Assembly (NCBI RefSeq): GCF_014656295.1
Contig: NZ_BNCD01000023.1
Coordinates: forward strand, 54,904 to 118,903
Direction of reading: 5' to 3'
Source: Streptomyces sulfonofaciens
GTDB taxonomy: Bacteria; Actinomycetota; Actinomycetes; Streptomycetales; Streptomycetaceae
DNA: 64,000 nt
The translations under genes were made by a program, and so were the position numbers. This document shows, piece by piece, positions 36,267-45,191 of the stretch (within the stretch, counting starts at the first letter, position 1; the number at the start of each line of letters is the position of its first letter). The notes beneath the pieces were generated by a model that ran no database searches, was not told the origin of the DNA, and was given only the letters and a program-made list of their open reading frames with translations.

Positions 36267-37068
36267 ACCGCCAGCCGTGGTCGACGGGGCCGATGCCGCC
36301 GCCGAGCGGGAACCCGGCCGCGATCGCGCCGGTGACGTACTCCTTCGCCGCGGCCGCCGCTTCCGGCACCGAGCGGCCCTTGGCCAGCTCGGTGGCGAGC
36401 GCGGAGGCGAGGGTGCAGCCGGTGCCGTGCGTGTGCCGGTTGGGGTGGCGCGGTGCGCGCAGCCAGTACTCCTCGCGGCCGTCGGTGAGCAGGTCCACGG
36501 CCTCCGCGGCGCCGGGTCCCCCGTCCGCCGCGAGGTGGCCGCCCTTGACCAGGACCCAGCGCGGGCCGAACGCGAGCACGGCGGCGGCGCCGCGGCGCAT
36601 GGCCTTGGGGCAGTCCACGTGCACGCCGGTGAGTTGGGCGACCTCGTCGAGGTTCGGGGTGGCGACCGTGGCGGTGGGCAGCAGCCTGCCGCGCACCGCG
36701 TCGAGCGCGGAAGCGGCCAGCAGCGGGTCGCCGTGCTTGGAGACGCCGACGGGGTCGACGACGACCGGTACGCCGGTTTCGGCGAGGAGTTCCGCGACCG
36801 CCTCCACCAGCGGCGCCGAGGCCAGCATGCCCGTCTTGACCGCCTGGACGCCGATGTCGTCGACCACGCTGCGGTACTGGGCGCGCACCGCCTCCACGGG
36901 CAGCTCCCAGGCGCCCTGGACGCCCAGCGAGTTCTGCGCGGTCACGGCGGCGACGACGCTCATGCCGTGGACGCCGAGCGCCAGCATCGTCTTCAGATCG
37001 GCCTGGATGCCCGCGCCGCCTCCGGAGTCGGAGCCGGCGACGGTCAGCACCCGTACGGGAGGGGCCAT
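36220..37068 (-). CDS. thiD: Hydroxymethylpyrimidine/phosphomethylpyrimidine kinase
   Basis: Thiamine enzyme phosphorylating HMP to HMP-PP; 282 aa, ribokinase fold. Seen: VLTVAGSDSGGGAGIQADLK, VKTGMLAS, PVVVDPVGVSKHGDPLL and the C-terminal anion-hole motif NRHTHGTGCTLASALATELA. ATG with GGAG 8 nt upstream. It is downstream of thiL on the same strand (74 nt), so the pair makes the HMP kinase and thiamine-phosphate kinase steps together. No TPP riboswitch seen upstream. Confidence 0.95.
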   Translation of the reverse strand: MAPPVRVLTVAGSDSGGGAGIQADLKTMLALGVHGMSVVAAVTAQNSLGVQGAWELPVEAVRAQYRSVVDDIGVQAVKTGMLASAPLVEAVAELLAETGVPVVVDPVGVSKHGDPLLAASALDAVRGRLLPTATVATPNLDEVAQLTGVHVDCPKAMRRGAAAVLAFGPRWVLVKGGHLAADGGPGAAEAVDLLTDGREEYWLRAPRHPNRHTHGTGCTLASALATELAKGRSVPEAAAAAKEYVTGAIAAGFPLGGGIGPVDHGWRFRAPSGTGPGSSPSA

Positions 37069-37142
37069 GGCGTTTCTCCGTCCTCGGTGCGGATGGGGCG
37101 GCCGGGTGCGGCGCCGGGCGGCGGGCCCGGGGCCTGCGCGGC

Positions 37143-38108
37143 TCAACCCTCGATGTCCGCGAAGTGGTCCCAGCCGCTCCTGCTCGTCCAGGGTGCACCG
37201 TCGACGGTCACCTGCGGCAGGGCCGAGGGGCTCAGGACCTCGCCGATCACCTTCCAGCGCGCGGGCAGCTTCACGTCCGCGGGGAAGGTGGCCACGATCG
37301 CGTGGTCCTCCCCTCCGGTGAGCACCCAGTGCAGCGGGTCCACGCCGACGGCCTGGCCGATGTCGTTCATCTGGGAGGGCACGTCCATGGCACCGGAGCG
37401 GATGTCGATCCTGACCTTGCTGGCCTCCGCGATGTGCCCGAGGTCGGCCACCAGGCCGTCGCTGACGTCGGTCATCGCGGTGGCGCCCAGCCCGGCCGCG
37501 GCGGGGCCCGCGTGGTACGGGGGCTCCGGCCTGCGGTGCGCCTCGACGAAGGCGCGGGGTGAACGGAAGCCGCGGGAGAGCACCGCGTACCCGGCCGCGG
37601 ACCAGCCGAGCCAGCCGGTCACCGCGACGAGGTCGCCGGGCTGCGCCCCGGCCCTGGTGACCGGTTCGTGGTTGCGCAGGTCGCCGAGGGCGGTGATCGC
37701 GACGGTGATCGTGTCACCGCGCGCCACGTCGCCCCCGACCACGGCGGCACCGGCCACCTGGCACTCGTCGCGCAGGCCGTCCATCAGCTCGCTCGCCCAG
37801 GTGGCGGGGAGCTCCGCGGGCACGACGAGGCCGAGCAGCAGCGCGGTCGGCACGGCGCCCATCGCTGCGATGTCGGCGAGGTTCTGCGCCGCGGCCTTCC
37901 GTCCGACGTCGTAGGCCGTGGACCAGTCGCGCCGGAAGTGCCGGCCCTCCACGAGGACGTCGGTGCTCGCCACGACCCTGCGGTCGGGCGCGGCCACCAC
38001 CGCGGCGTCGTCCCCCGGCCCGAGCCGGACCGCCGGGGTGGTGGTGAGCCGGGAGGTGAGCTCCCTGATGAGCCCGAACTCCCCCAGCTCGCCCACGCTT
38101 CCCTTCAT
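37143..38108 (-). CDS. thiL: Thiamine-monophosphate kinase
   Basis: Converts TMP to the cofactor TPP; 321 aa. Motifs: VRLGPGDDAAVVAAPDRRVV (metal/ATP binding Gly-Asp-Asp), STDVLVEGRHFRRDW, VGGDVARGDTITVAITALG, MTDVSDGLVADLGHIAEA and LTGGEDHAIVATFP. The ATG start gives MKGSVGELGEFGLIRELTSRL, the family N-terminus. First gene of the thiL-thiD pair, divergent from the Lrp-type gene with a 256-nt gap. Confidence 0.95.
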   Translation of the reverse strand: MKGSVGELGEFGLIRELTSRLTTTPAVRLGPGDDAAVVAAPDRRVVASTDVLVEGRHFRRDWSTAYDVGRKAAAQNLADIAAMGAVPTALLLGLVVPAELPATWASELMDGLRDECQVAGAAVVGGDVARGDTITVAITALGDLRNHEPVTRAGAQPGDLVAVTGWLGWSAAGYAVLSRGFRSPRAFVEAHRRPEPPYHAGPAAAGLGATAMTDVSDGLVADLGHIAEASKVRIDIRSGAMDVPSQMNDIGQAVGVDPLHWVLTGGEDHAIVATFPADVKLPARWKVIGEVLSPSALPQVTVDGAPWTSRSGWDHFADIEG

Positions 38109-38364
38109 CTGGAACTGCCCCTTCCGCGCCGGTGTCCTAGCGATTCTGCCTGCGGTTGCCGGGGGCGGGTGCGGCGGGTGGCCGGGCCCGGTGTCCGGTG
38201 CCCGCCGTGCCGCCGTCCGCGCTCCCGGTGATGTCTCACCCTGCCCGTCCGGAGTGGGCCCGATGTCCGCCACGGCACCCCCGGGTCTCCCCCCGGCGCG
38301 CGGCGACGCGATACCGTGGCGTCCCTTTCTTCCCCATGATCCCCGTGGCCGCCCTGGAGGTTCC

Positions 38365-38598
38365 GTGGTACAGGCGTACATCCTGATCCAGACGGAGGTC
38401 GGCAAGGCCTCGGCCGTTGCCGAGATAGTCGGCAAGGTCCCCGGCGTCGTCCAGGCCGAGGACGTGACGGGTCCCTATGACGTGATCGCCCGTGCGCAGG
38501 CCGACACCGTCGACGACCTGGGCCGTATCGTGGTCGCCAAGATCCAGCAGGTGGACGGCATCACCCGCACGCTGACCTGCCCGGTCGTCCATCTGTAG
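38365..38598 (+). CDS. Stand-alone Lrp/AsnC ligand-binding (RAM) domain protein
   Basis: 77 aa, the length of a single regulation-of-amino-acid-metabolism domain without a helix-turn-helix. Sequence VQAYILIQTEVGKASAVAEI, VPGVVQAEDVTGPYDVIARA and VDGITRTLTCPVVHL fit the family. GTG start with GGAGG 4 nt upstream. Such proteins bind amino acids and may modulate full-length Lrp partners. It is followed 20 nt later by the lipoprotein gene. Confidence 0.9.
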   Translation: MVQAYILIQTEVGKASAVAEIVGKVPGVVQAEDVTGPYDVIARAQADTVDDLGRIVVAKIQQVDGITRTLTCPVVHL

Positions 38599-38618
38599 TC
38601 CCCGTCTACTCTTGGCCG

Positions 38619-39149
38619 GTGCGCTTCTTCCGTCACCGGCACGGCAACGCCGTCCGACCGCCCGTCCTCGTCCTGCTGCTCACCGCGTCGGCCGCCGCAG
38701 GATGCACCTCAACGGACGAGGCGGCGACGGTGGCGGTTCCCACCCCGGCGGCGAGCACGGCCTCGTACTGCGACCGGCTGCACCGGCAGCTCCCCCGGCA
38801 CCTCGACGGCCTCGGCCGCAACGATCCGAAGCCGCGGTCCGCGCTGACCGCGGGGTGGGGCGACCCGGCGATCATACTGCGCTGCGGTGTCCCCCGGCCT
38901 GCGGCGATGGACGCGGCGCCGGGGGCCGGCGACGCGCCGGACGACGACGGTCCCGACGGCGTCGAGGTGAACGGCGTCGGCTGGCTCTCCCAGCCGCAGG
39001 ACGACGGCTCGTACCGCTTCACCACCACCCTGCGGAAGGCGTACGTCGAGGTGATCCTGCCGAAGCAGCGCACCGGGGAGGGCCTCGCGCCGCTCACCGA
39101 CCTCGCGGGGCCCGTGAAGCGGTCGATCCCGCAGGGCATCGCGGACTGA
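38619..39149 (+). CDS. DUF3515 lipoprotein
   Basis: 176-aa predicted lipoprotein: hydrophobic VLVLLLTASAAAGC with lipobox cysteine at about residue 29. The mature domain matches DUF3515 (YCDRLHRQLPRHLDGLGRN, AGWGDPAIILRCGVPRP, GVGWLSQPQDDGSYRFTTTLRKAYVEV), an actinobacterial outer-surface protein family without known function. It is typically found beside ddl and thiL, as here. GTG start with no strong Shine-Dalgarno; probably cotranscribed with the Lrp-type gene. Confidence 0.88.
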   Translation: MRFFRHRHGNAVRPPVLVLLLTASAAAGCTSTDEAATVAVPTPAASTASYCDRLHRQLPRHLDGLGRNDPKPRSALTAGWGDPAIILRCGVPRPAAMDAAPGAGDAPDDDGPDGVEVNGVGWLSQPQDDGSYRFTTTLRKAYVEVILPKQRTGEGLAPLTDLAGPVKRSIPQGIAD

Positions 39150-39280
39150 CGGCACGGGTTCGGGCGCACCCGGGCCCGTGACACACCCACCCTCGGAACG
39201 CACCCGGTCCTGGGCGCGCACGGGTCCTGGGGCGCGCACGTGGTCGGCGTACGGGCGCGACGTCCTGGCCGGCCCGTACC

Positions 39281-39316
39281 CCGGCCCGCACCGCGGCGCA
39301 CGGTGGTGCGGGCCGG
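39281..39316. terminator. Bidirectional terminator between DUF3515 gene and ddl
   Basis: Perfect 12-bp inverted repeat (39281-39292 with 39305-39316), 12-nt loop, between convergent stops. A second partly overlapping repeat of ggcccg lies at 39269-39275. Confidence 0.75.
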
Positions 39317-39326
39317 CGGCCGACGG

Positions 39327-40478
39327 CTAGCGCAGGCCGGTCGAGCGCCGCAGCGCCGCCTGCACCAGGCAGTCCACCAGCTCGGGGTAGGACACACCGC
39401 TCTCCTGCCACATCCGCGGATACATGGAGATCGGGGTGAAACCGGGCATCGTATTGATCTCGTTGATCACGAACTCCCCGTCCTCGGTGAGGAAGAGGTC
39501 CGTACGCACCAGCCCCTCGCAGGAGGCGGCCTCGAAGGCGGCGACGGCGAGCCGCTGCGCCTCGGCGGTCTGCTCGGGGGTCAGCGGTGCGGGCACCAGG
39601 CCGGTCGCGGAGTCGATGTACTTCGCCTGGAAGTCGTAGAACTCATGGGTCTGCACCGGCGGGATCTCCGCGGGCACGCTGGCCCGCGGCCCGTCCTCGA
39701 ACTCCAGTACCCCGCACTCGATTTCGCGGCCGCGCAGCAGCGACTCGACGAGGATCTTCGGGTCGTGCCGCCGCGCCTCGGCGATCGCCTCGTCGAGGCC
39801 CTCGAACGAGGCGACCTTGGTGATGCCCATGGAGGAGCCCGCCCGCGCGGGCTTCACGAACAGCGGCCAGCCGTGCTCGCCCGCGAAGTCCGCGATCCGC
39901 TTGCGGGCCGCGCTCTCGTCGTGCTCCCACTCCCGCGGGCGGATCACCAGGTAGGGGCCGACGGGCAGCCCGAAGGAGGTGAACACCCGCTTCATGTACT
40001 CCTTGTCCTGGCCCACCGCCGAGGCCAGCACGCCCGAGCCGACGTACGGCGTCCCGGAGAGCTCCAGCAGGCCCTGCAGCGTGCCGTCCTCGCCGTAGGG
40101 CCCGTGCAGCACGGGGAAGACGACGTCGACCTCACCGAGCGCCTTGGGCACGGCGCCCGGCTCGGTGTAGACGACCTCGCGGCTGCCCGGGTCCACGGGC
40201 AGCACCACACCGCCCTCGGTGGACTCGGCGAGCTCCTCGACGCTGGGCACACGGCGGCCGGTGATGGCCATCCGCTCGGGTTCGTCGGCGGTCAGCGCCC
40301 AGCGGCCGTCGGCCGTGATGCCGATGGGCAGGACGTCGTACTTCGTACGGTCGATGGCCCGCAGCACGGCACCCGCGGTGACGACCGAGATGCCGTGCTC
40401 CGAACTGCGGCCGCCGAACACGACGGCGACGCGCGGCTTGCGGCTCTCGTGGCTCTGGGGGGAGTTCTCGCTGCTCAT
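39327..40478 (-). CDS. ddl: D-alanine--D-alanine ligase
   Basis: Cytoplasmic ATP-grasp enzyme of 383 aa making the D-Ala-D-Ala dipeptide for peptidoglycan. Seen: VAVVFGGRSSEHGISVVTA, LHGPYGEDGTLQGLLELSGTPYVGSGVLASA, PLFVKPARAGSSMGITKV, IECGVLEFEDGP and the metal site FVINEINTMPGFTPISMYP. The residues in the omega-loop region (EFYDFQAKYIDSATG, containing Tyr) are those of D-Ala-D-Ala rather than D-Ala-D-Lac ligases, so no vancomycin-resistance role. ATG start, weak Shine-Dalgarno. Confidence 0.95.
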   Translation of the reverse strand: MSSENSPQSHESRKPRVAVVFGGRSSEHGISVVTAGAVLRAIDRTKYDVLPIGITADGRWALTADEPERMAITGRRVPSVEELAESTEGGVVLPVDPGSREVVYTEPGAVPKALGEVDVVFPVLHGPYGEDGTLQGLLELSGTPYVGSGVLASAVGQDKEYMKRVFTSFGLPVGPYLVIRPREWEHDESAARKRIADFAGEHGWPLFVKPARAGSSMGITKVASFEGLDEAIAEARRHDPKILVESLLRGREIECGVLEFEDGPRASVPAEIPPVQTHEFYDFQAKYIDSATGLVPAPLTPEQTAEAQRLAVAAFEAASCEGLVRTDLFLTEDGEFVINEINTMPGFTPISMYPRMWQESGVSYPELVDCLVQAALRRSTGLR

Positions 40479-40689
40479 ATCGCGACGAGAGTACCTGCTG
40501 GTAGCTCCCCCGTCAGCGCACCACGAACCGATCGGGCGAAAAGCCAGGCCGGCGCGGGTGCCCGCGACCCGGGAACGCCCGCACGGGCAGACCCGTCCGC
40601 CCCCTGGGGCCGCGCCCCGCGGACAGGCCCGCCCGGCGCCGGCGGACGCGGGCGCGCAGAGCGACAGGGGGCAGGCGGTGCCCCGGGGC

Positions 40690-41793
40690 TCAGCGCCGCT
40701 CGGGCTTCGCGCTGCGCGACATCAGCTCCTTGAGCGCCACCACCGGAGGCTTCCCCTCGTGCACGATGCCGACGACCGTCTCCGTGATCGGCATCTCGAC
40801 GCCGTACCTGCGGGACAGGTCGAGCACCGACTCGCAGGACTTGACCCCTTCCGCCGTCTGCCTGGTGACCGCGATGGTCTCCTGGAGCGTCATGCCCTTG
40901 CCCAGGTTGGTGCCGAAGGTGTGGTTGCGGGACAGCGGGGAGGAGCAGGTGGCGACCAGGTCGCCGAGCCCGGCCAGGCCCGAGAACGTCATCGGGTCGG
41001 CGCCCATGGCCAGGCCGAGCCGGGTGGTCTCGGCGAGGCCGCGGGTGATCAGCGAGCCCTTGGCGTTGTCGCCGAGGCCCATGCCGTCCGCGATGCCGAC
41101 GGCGAGCCCGATCACGTTCTTGACCGCGCCGCCCAGCTCGCAGCCGGTGACGTCGGTGTTGGTGTACGGGCGGAAGTACGGCGTGTGGCAGGCGGCCTGG
41201 ATACGCCTGGCCACCGCCTCGTCACGGCAGGCGACCACCGCGGCGGCGGGCATCCTGGCGGCCACCTCACGCGCCAGGTTGGGGCCGGTGACCACGGCGA
41301 CGCGCTCCTCGCCGACCTTCGCCACGTCCTCGATGACCTCACTCATCCGCATTGCCGAGCCCAGCTCGACACCCTTCATCAGGGAGACGAGCACGGTGTC
41401 GGAGTCGAGCAGGGGCGCCCAGGAGGCGAGGTTCTCGCGGAGCGTCTGGGCGGGTACGCACAGCACCGCGAGATCGGCTCCGGCGAGCGCCTCGGCCGGG
41501 TCCCCGGTGGCTCGGACGGCGGCCGGGAGTTCGACGCCGGGCAGGTAGTCCGGGTTGGTGCGGGTGGAGTTGACGGCGGCCACGACGTCCGCGCGGCGGG
41601 CCCACAGGACGACCTCGCACCCGGCGTCGGCGAGCACGACGGCGAAGGCCGTGCCCCAGGAGCCGGTGCCGAGGACGGCCGCCCTGACCGGCCGCGCGGG
41701 ACGGGCCGGTTCACCGGGTGCGGCGAGTGCGGCGGGTGCGGTACCGGGGGGCCGGGCGGGCCCGGGGACGGCAGGCTCTGCGGACGCGCTCAC
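40690..41793 (-). CDS. gpsA: Glycerol-3-phosphate dehydrogenase [NAD(P)+]
   Basis: Makes sn-glycerol 3-phosphate for phospholipids; 367 aa. An Ala/Pro-rich N-terminal extension of about 40 residues precedes the Rossmann motif AVLGTGSWGTAFAVVLADAG. Further motifs: VTGPNLAREVA, GCELGGAVKNVIGLAVGIADGMGLG with the catalytic Lys, and FSGLAGLGDLVATCSSPLSRN. The GTG start overlaps the plsC stop by 4 nt, so acyltransferase and glycerophosphate supply are coupled. Confidence 0.95.
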   Translation of the reverse strand: MSASAEPAVPGPARPPGTAPAALAAPGEPARPARPVRAAVLGTGSWGTAFAVVLADAGCEVVLWARRADVVAAVNSTRTNPDYLPGVELPAAVRATGDPAEALAGADLAVLCVPAQTLRENLASWAPLLDSDTVLVSLMKGVELGSAMRMSEVIEDVAKVGEERVAVVTGPNLAREVAARMPAAAVVACRDEAVARRIQAACHTPYFRPYTNTDVTGCELGGAVKNVIGLAVGIADGMGLGDNAKGSLITRGLAETTRLGLAMGADPMTFSGLAGLGDLVATCSSPLSRNHTFGTNLGKGMTLQETIAVTRQTAEGVKSCESVLDLSRRYGVEMPITETVVGIVHEGKPPVVALKELMSRSAKPERR

Positions 41794-42563
41794 TTGCCCG
41801 CCCCCGCTTCCCGGTCGCCGGTGCCGTGCGTCCCGGCCGACCTGCGCCGCTGTTCCATGCGCACCTGCCGGGGGTCGTAGGGCTTCGCGGGCGCCTTCTC
41901 GCCGCGCAGCACCTCCAGATGGGCGGTGATGGCGGCCATGATGACCTCGGTGGCCTCCCTCAGGAGGTCGGGGGTCAGCTCCTTGCCGTAGAAGCGCGAC
42001 AGGTCCACCGGCGGTCCTGCCAGCACATGGTGGGTCTTGCGCGGCAGCAGGTTCGGCTTCTTGGCGTACGGCGGCAGGAGGAGGTTGACGCCCCACTGCG
42101 CGACCGGGACGACCGGGCACCTGGTCTCCAGGGCGACGCGGGCCGCGCCCGTCTTGCCGGTCATCGGCCACAGGTCCGGGTCGCGGGTGAGGGTGCCCTC
42201 GGGGTAGAAGGCGACGCACTCCCCGCGCCGCACGGCCTCGATCGCGGCCCGGAAGGCGCTGAGCGCGTCGGTGCTCTCCCGGTAGACGGGAATCTGCCCG
42301 GTGCCGCGCATCACGGCACCCACGAATCCCTTCTTGAAAAGGCCGTGCTTGGCGAGGAAACGCGGAACGCGTCCGGTGTTGTACTGGAAGTGGGCGTAGG
42401 CGAACGGGTCCACGTGCGAATTGTGGTTCACCACGGTGATAAATCCGCCGTCAGCCGGAATGTTCTCCATTCCGCGCCAGTCACGCTTGATCAGCACCAC
42501 CAGCGGCGGTTTGCAGATGACTGCCGCAAGGCGGTACCAGAAGCCGATTCTGCGGCGGGACAC
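41790..42563 (-). CDS. plsC: 1-acyl-sn-glycerol-3-phosphate acyltransferase
   Basis: Membrane-associated phosphatidate-forming acyltransferase of 257 aa. HX4D motif NHNSHVDP and the EGT motif FYPEGTLTR are both present, as are GQIPVYRES and PVVPVAQWG. The GTG start gives VSRRRIGFWYRLAAVICKP, a basic and hydrophobic N-terminus, with AAGGTG 7 nt upstream. A charged Arg/Gly/His tail ends the protein. Overlaps gpsA. Confidence 0.92.
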   Translation of the reverse strand: MSRRRIGFWYRLAAVICKPPLVVLIKRDWRGMENIPADGGFITVVNHNSHVDPFAYAHFQYNTGRVPRFLAKHGLFKKGFVGAVMRGTGQIPVYRESTDALSAFRAAIEAVRRGECVAFYPEGTLTRDPDLWPMTGKTGAARVALETRCPVVPVAQWGVNLLLPPYAKKPNLLPRKTHHVLAGPPVDLSRFYGKELTPDLLREATEVIMAAITAHLEVLRGEKAPAKPYDPRQVRMEQRRRSAGTHGTGDREAGAGK

Positions 42564-42750
42564 GCGTGCACCTTCCGTCAGGGGTCTGAGGTCGCACAAG
42601 TGTCGCCCCAGGCCGCCGGTCTGTCGAGGACACCGTACGCCCGGGTGTTTTCCGTCCCTCGGCACCCCGGCCCGATTCGCTTACCCGCCCGGGCGCGAGT
42701 CAGTCCTGCCCGGGGGTGACAATGGGCGCGACGCGAAGGGACGGAACTCG

Positions 42751-43416
42751 GTGCACTGGACCCTGGTCATTCCGCTGAAACCCCTGGTGCAGGCCAAGAG
42801 CAGGCTCTCCGACACCGCGGGAGACGGTGTGCGGCCCGGCCTCGCGCTGGCCTTCGCCCAGGACACGGTGGCGGCCGCGCTCGACTGTCCGCGCGTCGGC
42901 GGTGTGGTGGTCGTCACCGACGACGCCCGGGCGGGGCGCGAGCTGGCGGCGCTGGGCGCCCGGGTCGTGCCGGACCAGCCCGCCGCGGGCCTGAACGCGG
43001 CGCTGGCGCACGGCGCGGCCGCCGTGCGGGCCCGGCGGCCGGACGCCGCCGTGGCGGCCCTGAACGCGGACCTCCCCGCCCTGCGGTCCGCCGAACTGGC
43101 GCGGGTGCTCGCGGCGGCCGGCGAGTTCCCGCGGGCCTTCCTCGCGGACGCTGCGGGCGTCGGCACCACCCTGCTGGCCGCGGCGCCCGGCAGGGACCTG
43201 CGGCCCGCCTTCGGAGCGGCGTCCCGGGCGCGGCACACCGCCTCGGGGGCTGTGGAACTCGCGCTGACCGGCGTCGACTCGGTCCGTCAGGACGTGGACA
43301 CCGGCGACGACCTACGAGTCGCCCTCGCCCTCGGCGTGGGCCCGCGCACCGGCACGGCCGCGGAACGCCTGCTCATCTCGGGCTGCGCCAGGGACGCCCC
43401 AACGGGTGGGACATGA
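42751..43416 (+). CDS. cofC: Phosphoenolpyruvate/2-phospholactate guanylyltransferase (F420 biosynthesis)
   Basis: 221 aa. CofC/FbiD activates the phosphorylated three-carbon acid with GTP for coenzyme F420 side-chain assembly. Sequence signatures: WTLVIPLKPLVQAKSRLSD, VVVVTDDARAGRELAALGAR, LNADLPALRSAELARVLAAA, and ADAAGVGTTLLAA with FGAASRARH. GTG start after aGGGAcgGAactcg. Divergent from plsC; F420 genes fbiA/fbiB are elsewhere. Which substrate (PEP or phospholactate) it uses cannot be read from sequence here; mycobacterial FbiD uses PEP. Confidence 0.93.
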   Translation: MHWTLVIPLKPLVQAKSRLSDTAGDGVRPGLALAFAQDTVAAALDCPRVGGVVVVTDDARAGRELAALGARVVPDQPAAGLNAALAHGAAAVRARRPDAAVAALNADLPALRSAELARVLAAAGEFPRAFLADAAGVGTTLLAAAPGRDLRPAFGAASRARHTASGAVELALTGVDSVRQDVDTGDDLRVALALGVGPRTGTAAERLLISGCARDAPTGGT

Positions 43417-43594
43417 GTATCGAGGGCTGAGCCGGCGCACCTCACCGGACCGCGCGCCCCGCGGGCCGGCTCCCCGTCCGGTGAACGCCTCGCCCGGCTT
43501 CCCGCCCGGCGCCCTCCGGTCGGGCCGCCCGCCGCCGCTCCCCTCCCGGCCGGGCGCGGATGTCGGCCACCGGTACGTCACCTACGCTGCCCCT

Positions 43595-43957
43595 ATGCAG
43601 GCGACCGCGTACACGTACGACCCCGAGACCCGCAGCGGCAGCGTGCTGCTCGACGACGGCACCCCGGTCCCGTTCGGCACGGCCGCCTTCGACGCGGGCG
43701 GACTGCTGCTGCTGCGCCCGGGGCAGCGGGTGCGGATCGAGGTCGCCGCGGGCGGCGAGGCGGACGGCGGCACGGACACCGGGCGACCGGACGGTGAGAC
43801 GCCGTCCCACGCCGCGTCCGGCGGCCGCGGCGCACGCGACGGCGCGCGCGCAGACCGGGCGCTGGACGGGACTCCCGACGCGGACGAGCCGTCGACAGCA
43901 TCGGCGCCGTCGGGCACCGCTCTGCGGATCACGCTCGTCACGCTGGCGACGCTCTGA
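43595..43957 (+). CDS. Cold-shock-domain-like conserved protein
   Basis: 120 aa. MQATAYTYDPETRSGSVLLDDGTPVPFGTAAFDAGGLLLLRPGQRVRIEV reads as a five-stranded OB/CSD-like fold, but the RNP motifs of true CspA proteins are not evident. A low-complexity Gly/Asp/Arg stretch (about 53-105) separates it from a conserved last block LRITLVTLATL. I recognise it as a Streptomyces protein located between cofC and hup; function unknown. Start ATG lacks a clear Shine-Dalgarno. Confidence 0.78.
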   Translation: MQATAYTYDPETRSGSVLLDDGTPVPFGTAAFDAGGLLLLRPGQRVRIEVAAGGEADGGTDTGRPDGETPSHAASGGRGARDGARADRALDGTPDADEPSTASAPSGTALRITLVTLATL

Positions 43958-44090
43958 GGAGCAGCGCCCGATCCGCTGTGTGACCGAGCCCACGCGCTCG
44001 GTCATCCTCCGGTCCACCGCACCCGCCCGACCCGCCGGCCCCGCGCCGCCCCGGCCGCAGCCGCAGCGGCGGGCGGCGGACACACCGCGG

Positions 44091-44115
44091 GCCGGGCTCC
44101 CCCAGGGAGTCCGGC
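44091..44115. terminator. Terminator between CSD-like gene and hup
   Basis: 11-bp stem with one G-U pair (44091-44101 with 44105-44115) and a 3-nt loop, between convergent stops at 43957 and 44147. Confidence 0.7.
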
Positions 44116-44146
44116 CCGGCGCGAGTGCCCGTACCGCCGCGTGCCC

Positions 44147-44800
44147 CTACCTCCTGCGGGCCGTGGCCTTCTTGGCGGTGCTGGTCGTGCGTCCCGCCGA
44201 TTTCTTGGCGGGGGCCTTCTTGGCCGTCGCCTTCCTCGCCGGGGCCGACTTGCGCGCCGTGGCCTTCTTCGCCGTCGACTTCTTCGCCGGGGCGGCCTTC
44301 TTGGCGGTGGTCTTCGCCGGGGCCTTCTTCGCGGTCGTCTTCTTGGCCGTCGTCTTCTTCGCGGGCGCCGCCTTCTTCGCCGGGGTCCGCTTCGCGGCGG
44401 TCGTCTTCGCGGCCGCCTGCTTGGCCGTCGCCTTCTTCGCCGCGGCCTTGGCGGTGGTCCTGGTCCCGCCCGACAGACTGCCCTTGGGGGCCTTCTTGAC
44501 GGCGACATCATGCTTCGGGAGCTTCTTGGAGCCGCTCACCAGGTCCTTGAAGCCCTGGCCCGCGCGGAACCGGGGCACCGAGGTCTTCTTGACCCTCACC
44601 CGCTCCCCGGTCTGCGGGTTGCGGGCGTAGCGGGCGGGCCGGTCGACCTTCTCGAACGACCCGAAGCCGGTGACCGAGATCCGCTCCCCCCCGACCACCG
44701 CGCGGACGATGGCGTCCAGGACGGCGTCGACGGCATCGGCCGCCTGCTGACGCCCGCCCATCTTGTCGGCAATCGCTTCTACGAGCTGCGCCTTGTTCAC
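44147..44800 (-). CDS. hupS: HU-family nucleoid protein with lysine-rich tail (HupS)
   Basis: 217-aa DNA-binding protein. The N-terminal 93 residues are a standard HU domain (MNKAQLVEAIADKMGGRQQA, VTGFGSFEKVDRPARYARNP with the arm proline, FRAGQGFKDLVSG). The C-terminal 120 residues are Lys/Ala/Thr repeats (KKATAK, KKAAPAKKTTAK), like the histone-H1-like tail of Streptomyces HupS/HU2, which compacts spore nucleoids. GTG start with AGGGGAAG upstream. The upstream region 44830-44890 is AT-rich with a tatata stretch, the likely promoter. Confidence 0.94.
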   Translation of the reverse strand: MNKAQLVEAIADKMGGRQQAADAVDAVLDAIVRAVVGGERISVTGFGSFEKVDRPARYARNPQTGERVRVKKTSVPRFRAGQGFKDLVSGSKKLPKHDVAVKKAPKGSLSGGTRTTAKAAAKKATAKQAAAKTTAAKRTPAKKAAPAKKTTAKKTTAKKAPAKTTAKKAAPAKKSTAKKATARKSAPARKATAKKAPAKKSAGRTTSTAKKATARRR

Positions 44801-44963
44801 GTCTTCCCCTTCGGAGACATCGCCAGAACGAATCTGTTCAAGCTTTTTCGCACGTTAGGCAGATATATACCGCAAATCAAACACGAAACGGCCTAATCAC
44901 CCTTGTGCCGCAATGAGTCCCGACCATCCGCGACTTCCCGGACGGCCCCCTCGGGGCCGACGC

Positions 44964-45191
44964 TCAGACGCCTCCGGGGAATCGGCCCTCGTCGAGGTCT
45001 GCGTTCAGTTGCTCCAGACGCCTTGCGGCTTCGGCGAGATCGTGCTTGGCCGCGGCCGTGATGACCAGCAGCTTCCGGGTCAGCGCCATCCGTACGCCCT
45101 CCGGGACTTGCAGTGCGCGCACCCTGTCGTGCGCGACCTTGAGCTGGTCCGCGAGAAGACCGTAGAGCCTGAGTTGGTCGTCGCGGTCCAT
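44964..45191 (-). CDS. Small conserved hypothetical protein, 75 aa
   Basis: Helical protein MDRDDQLRLYGLLADQLKVA, HDRVRALQVPEGVRMALTRK and LVITAAAKHDLAEAARRLEQ. The high third-position GC and conservation in streptomycetes beside hup support a real gene. ATG start without clear Shine-Dalgarno, possibly leaderless (acaat 10 nt upstream). Function unknown. Confidence 0.75.
   Translation of the reverse strand: MDRDDQLRLYGLLADQLKVAHDRVRALQVPEGVRMALTRKLLVITAAAKHDLAEAARRLEQLNADLDEGRFPGGV

Noticed and set aside
36940..38364. TPP riboswitch for thiD/thiL
   Set aside because: No recognisable THI-box core upstream of either gene on the minus strand.
44147..44520. Repeats at the hup 3' end as a mobile or satellite element
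   Set aside because: They encode the known Lys/Ala/Thr-rich tail of Streptomyces HupS.
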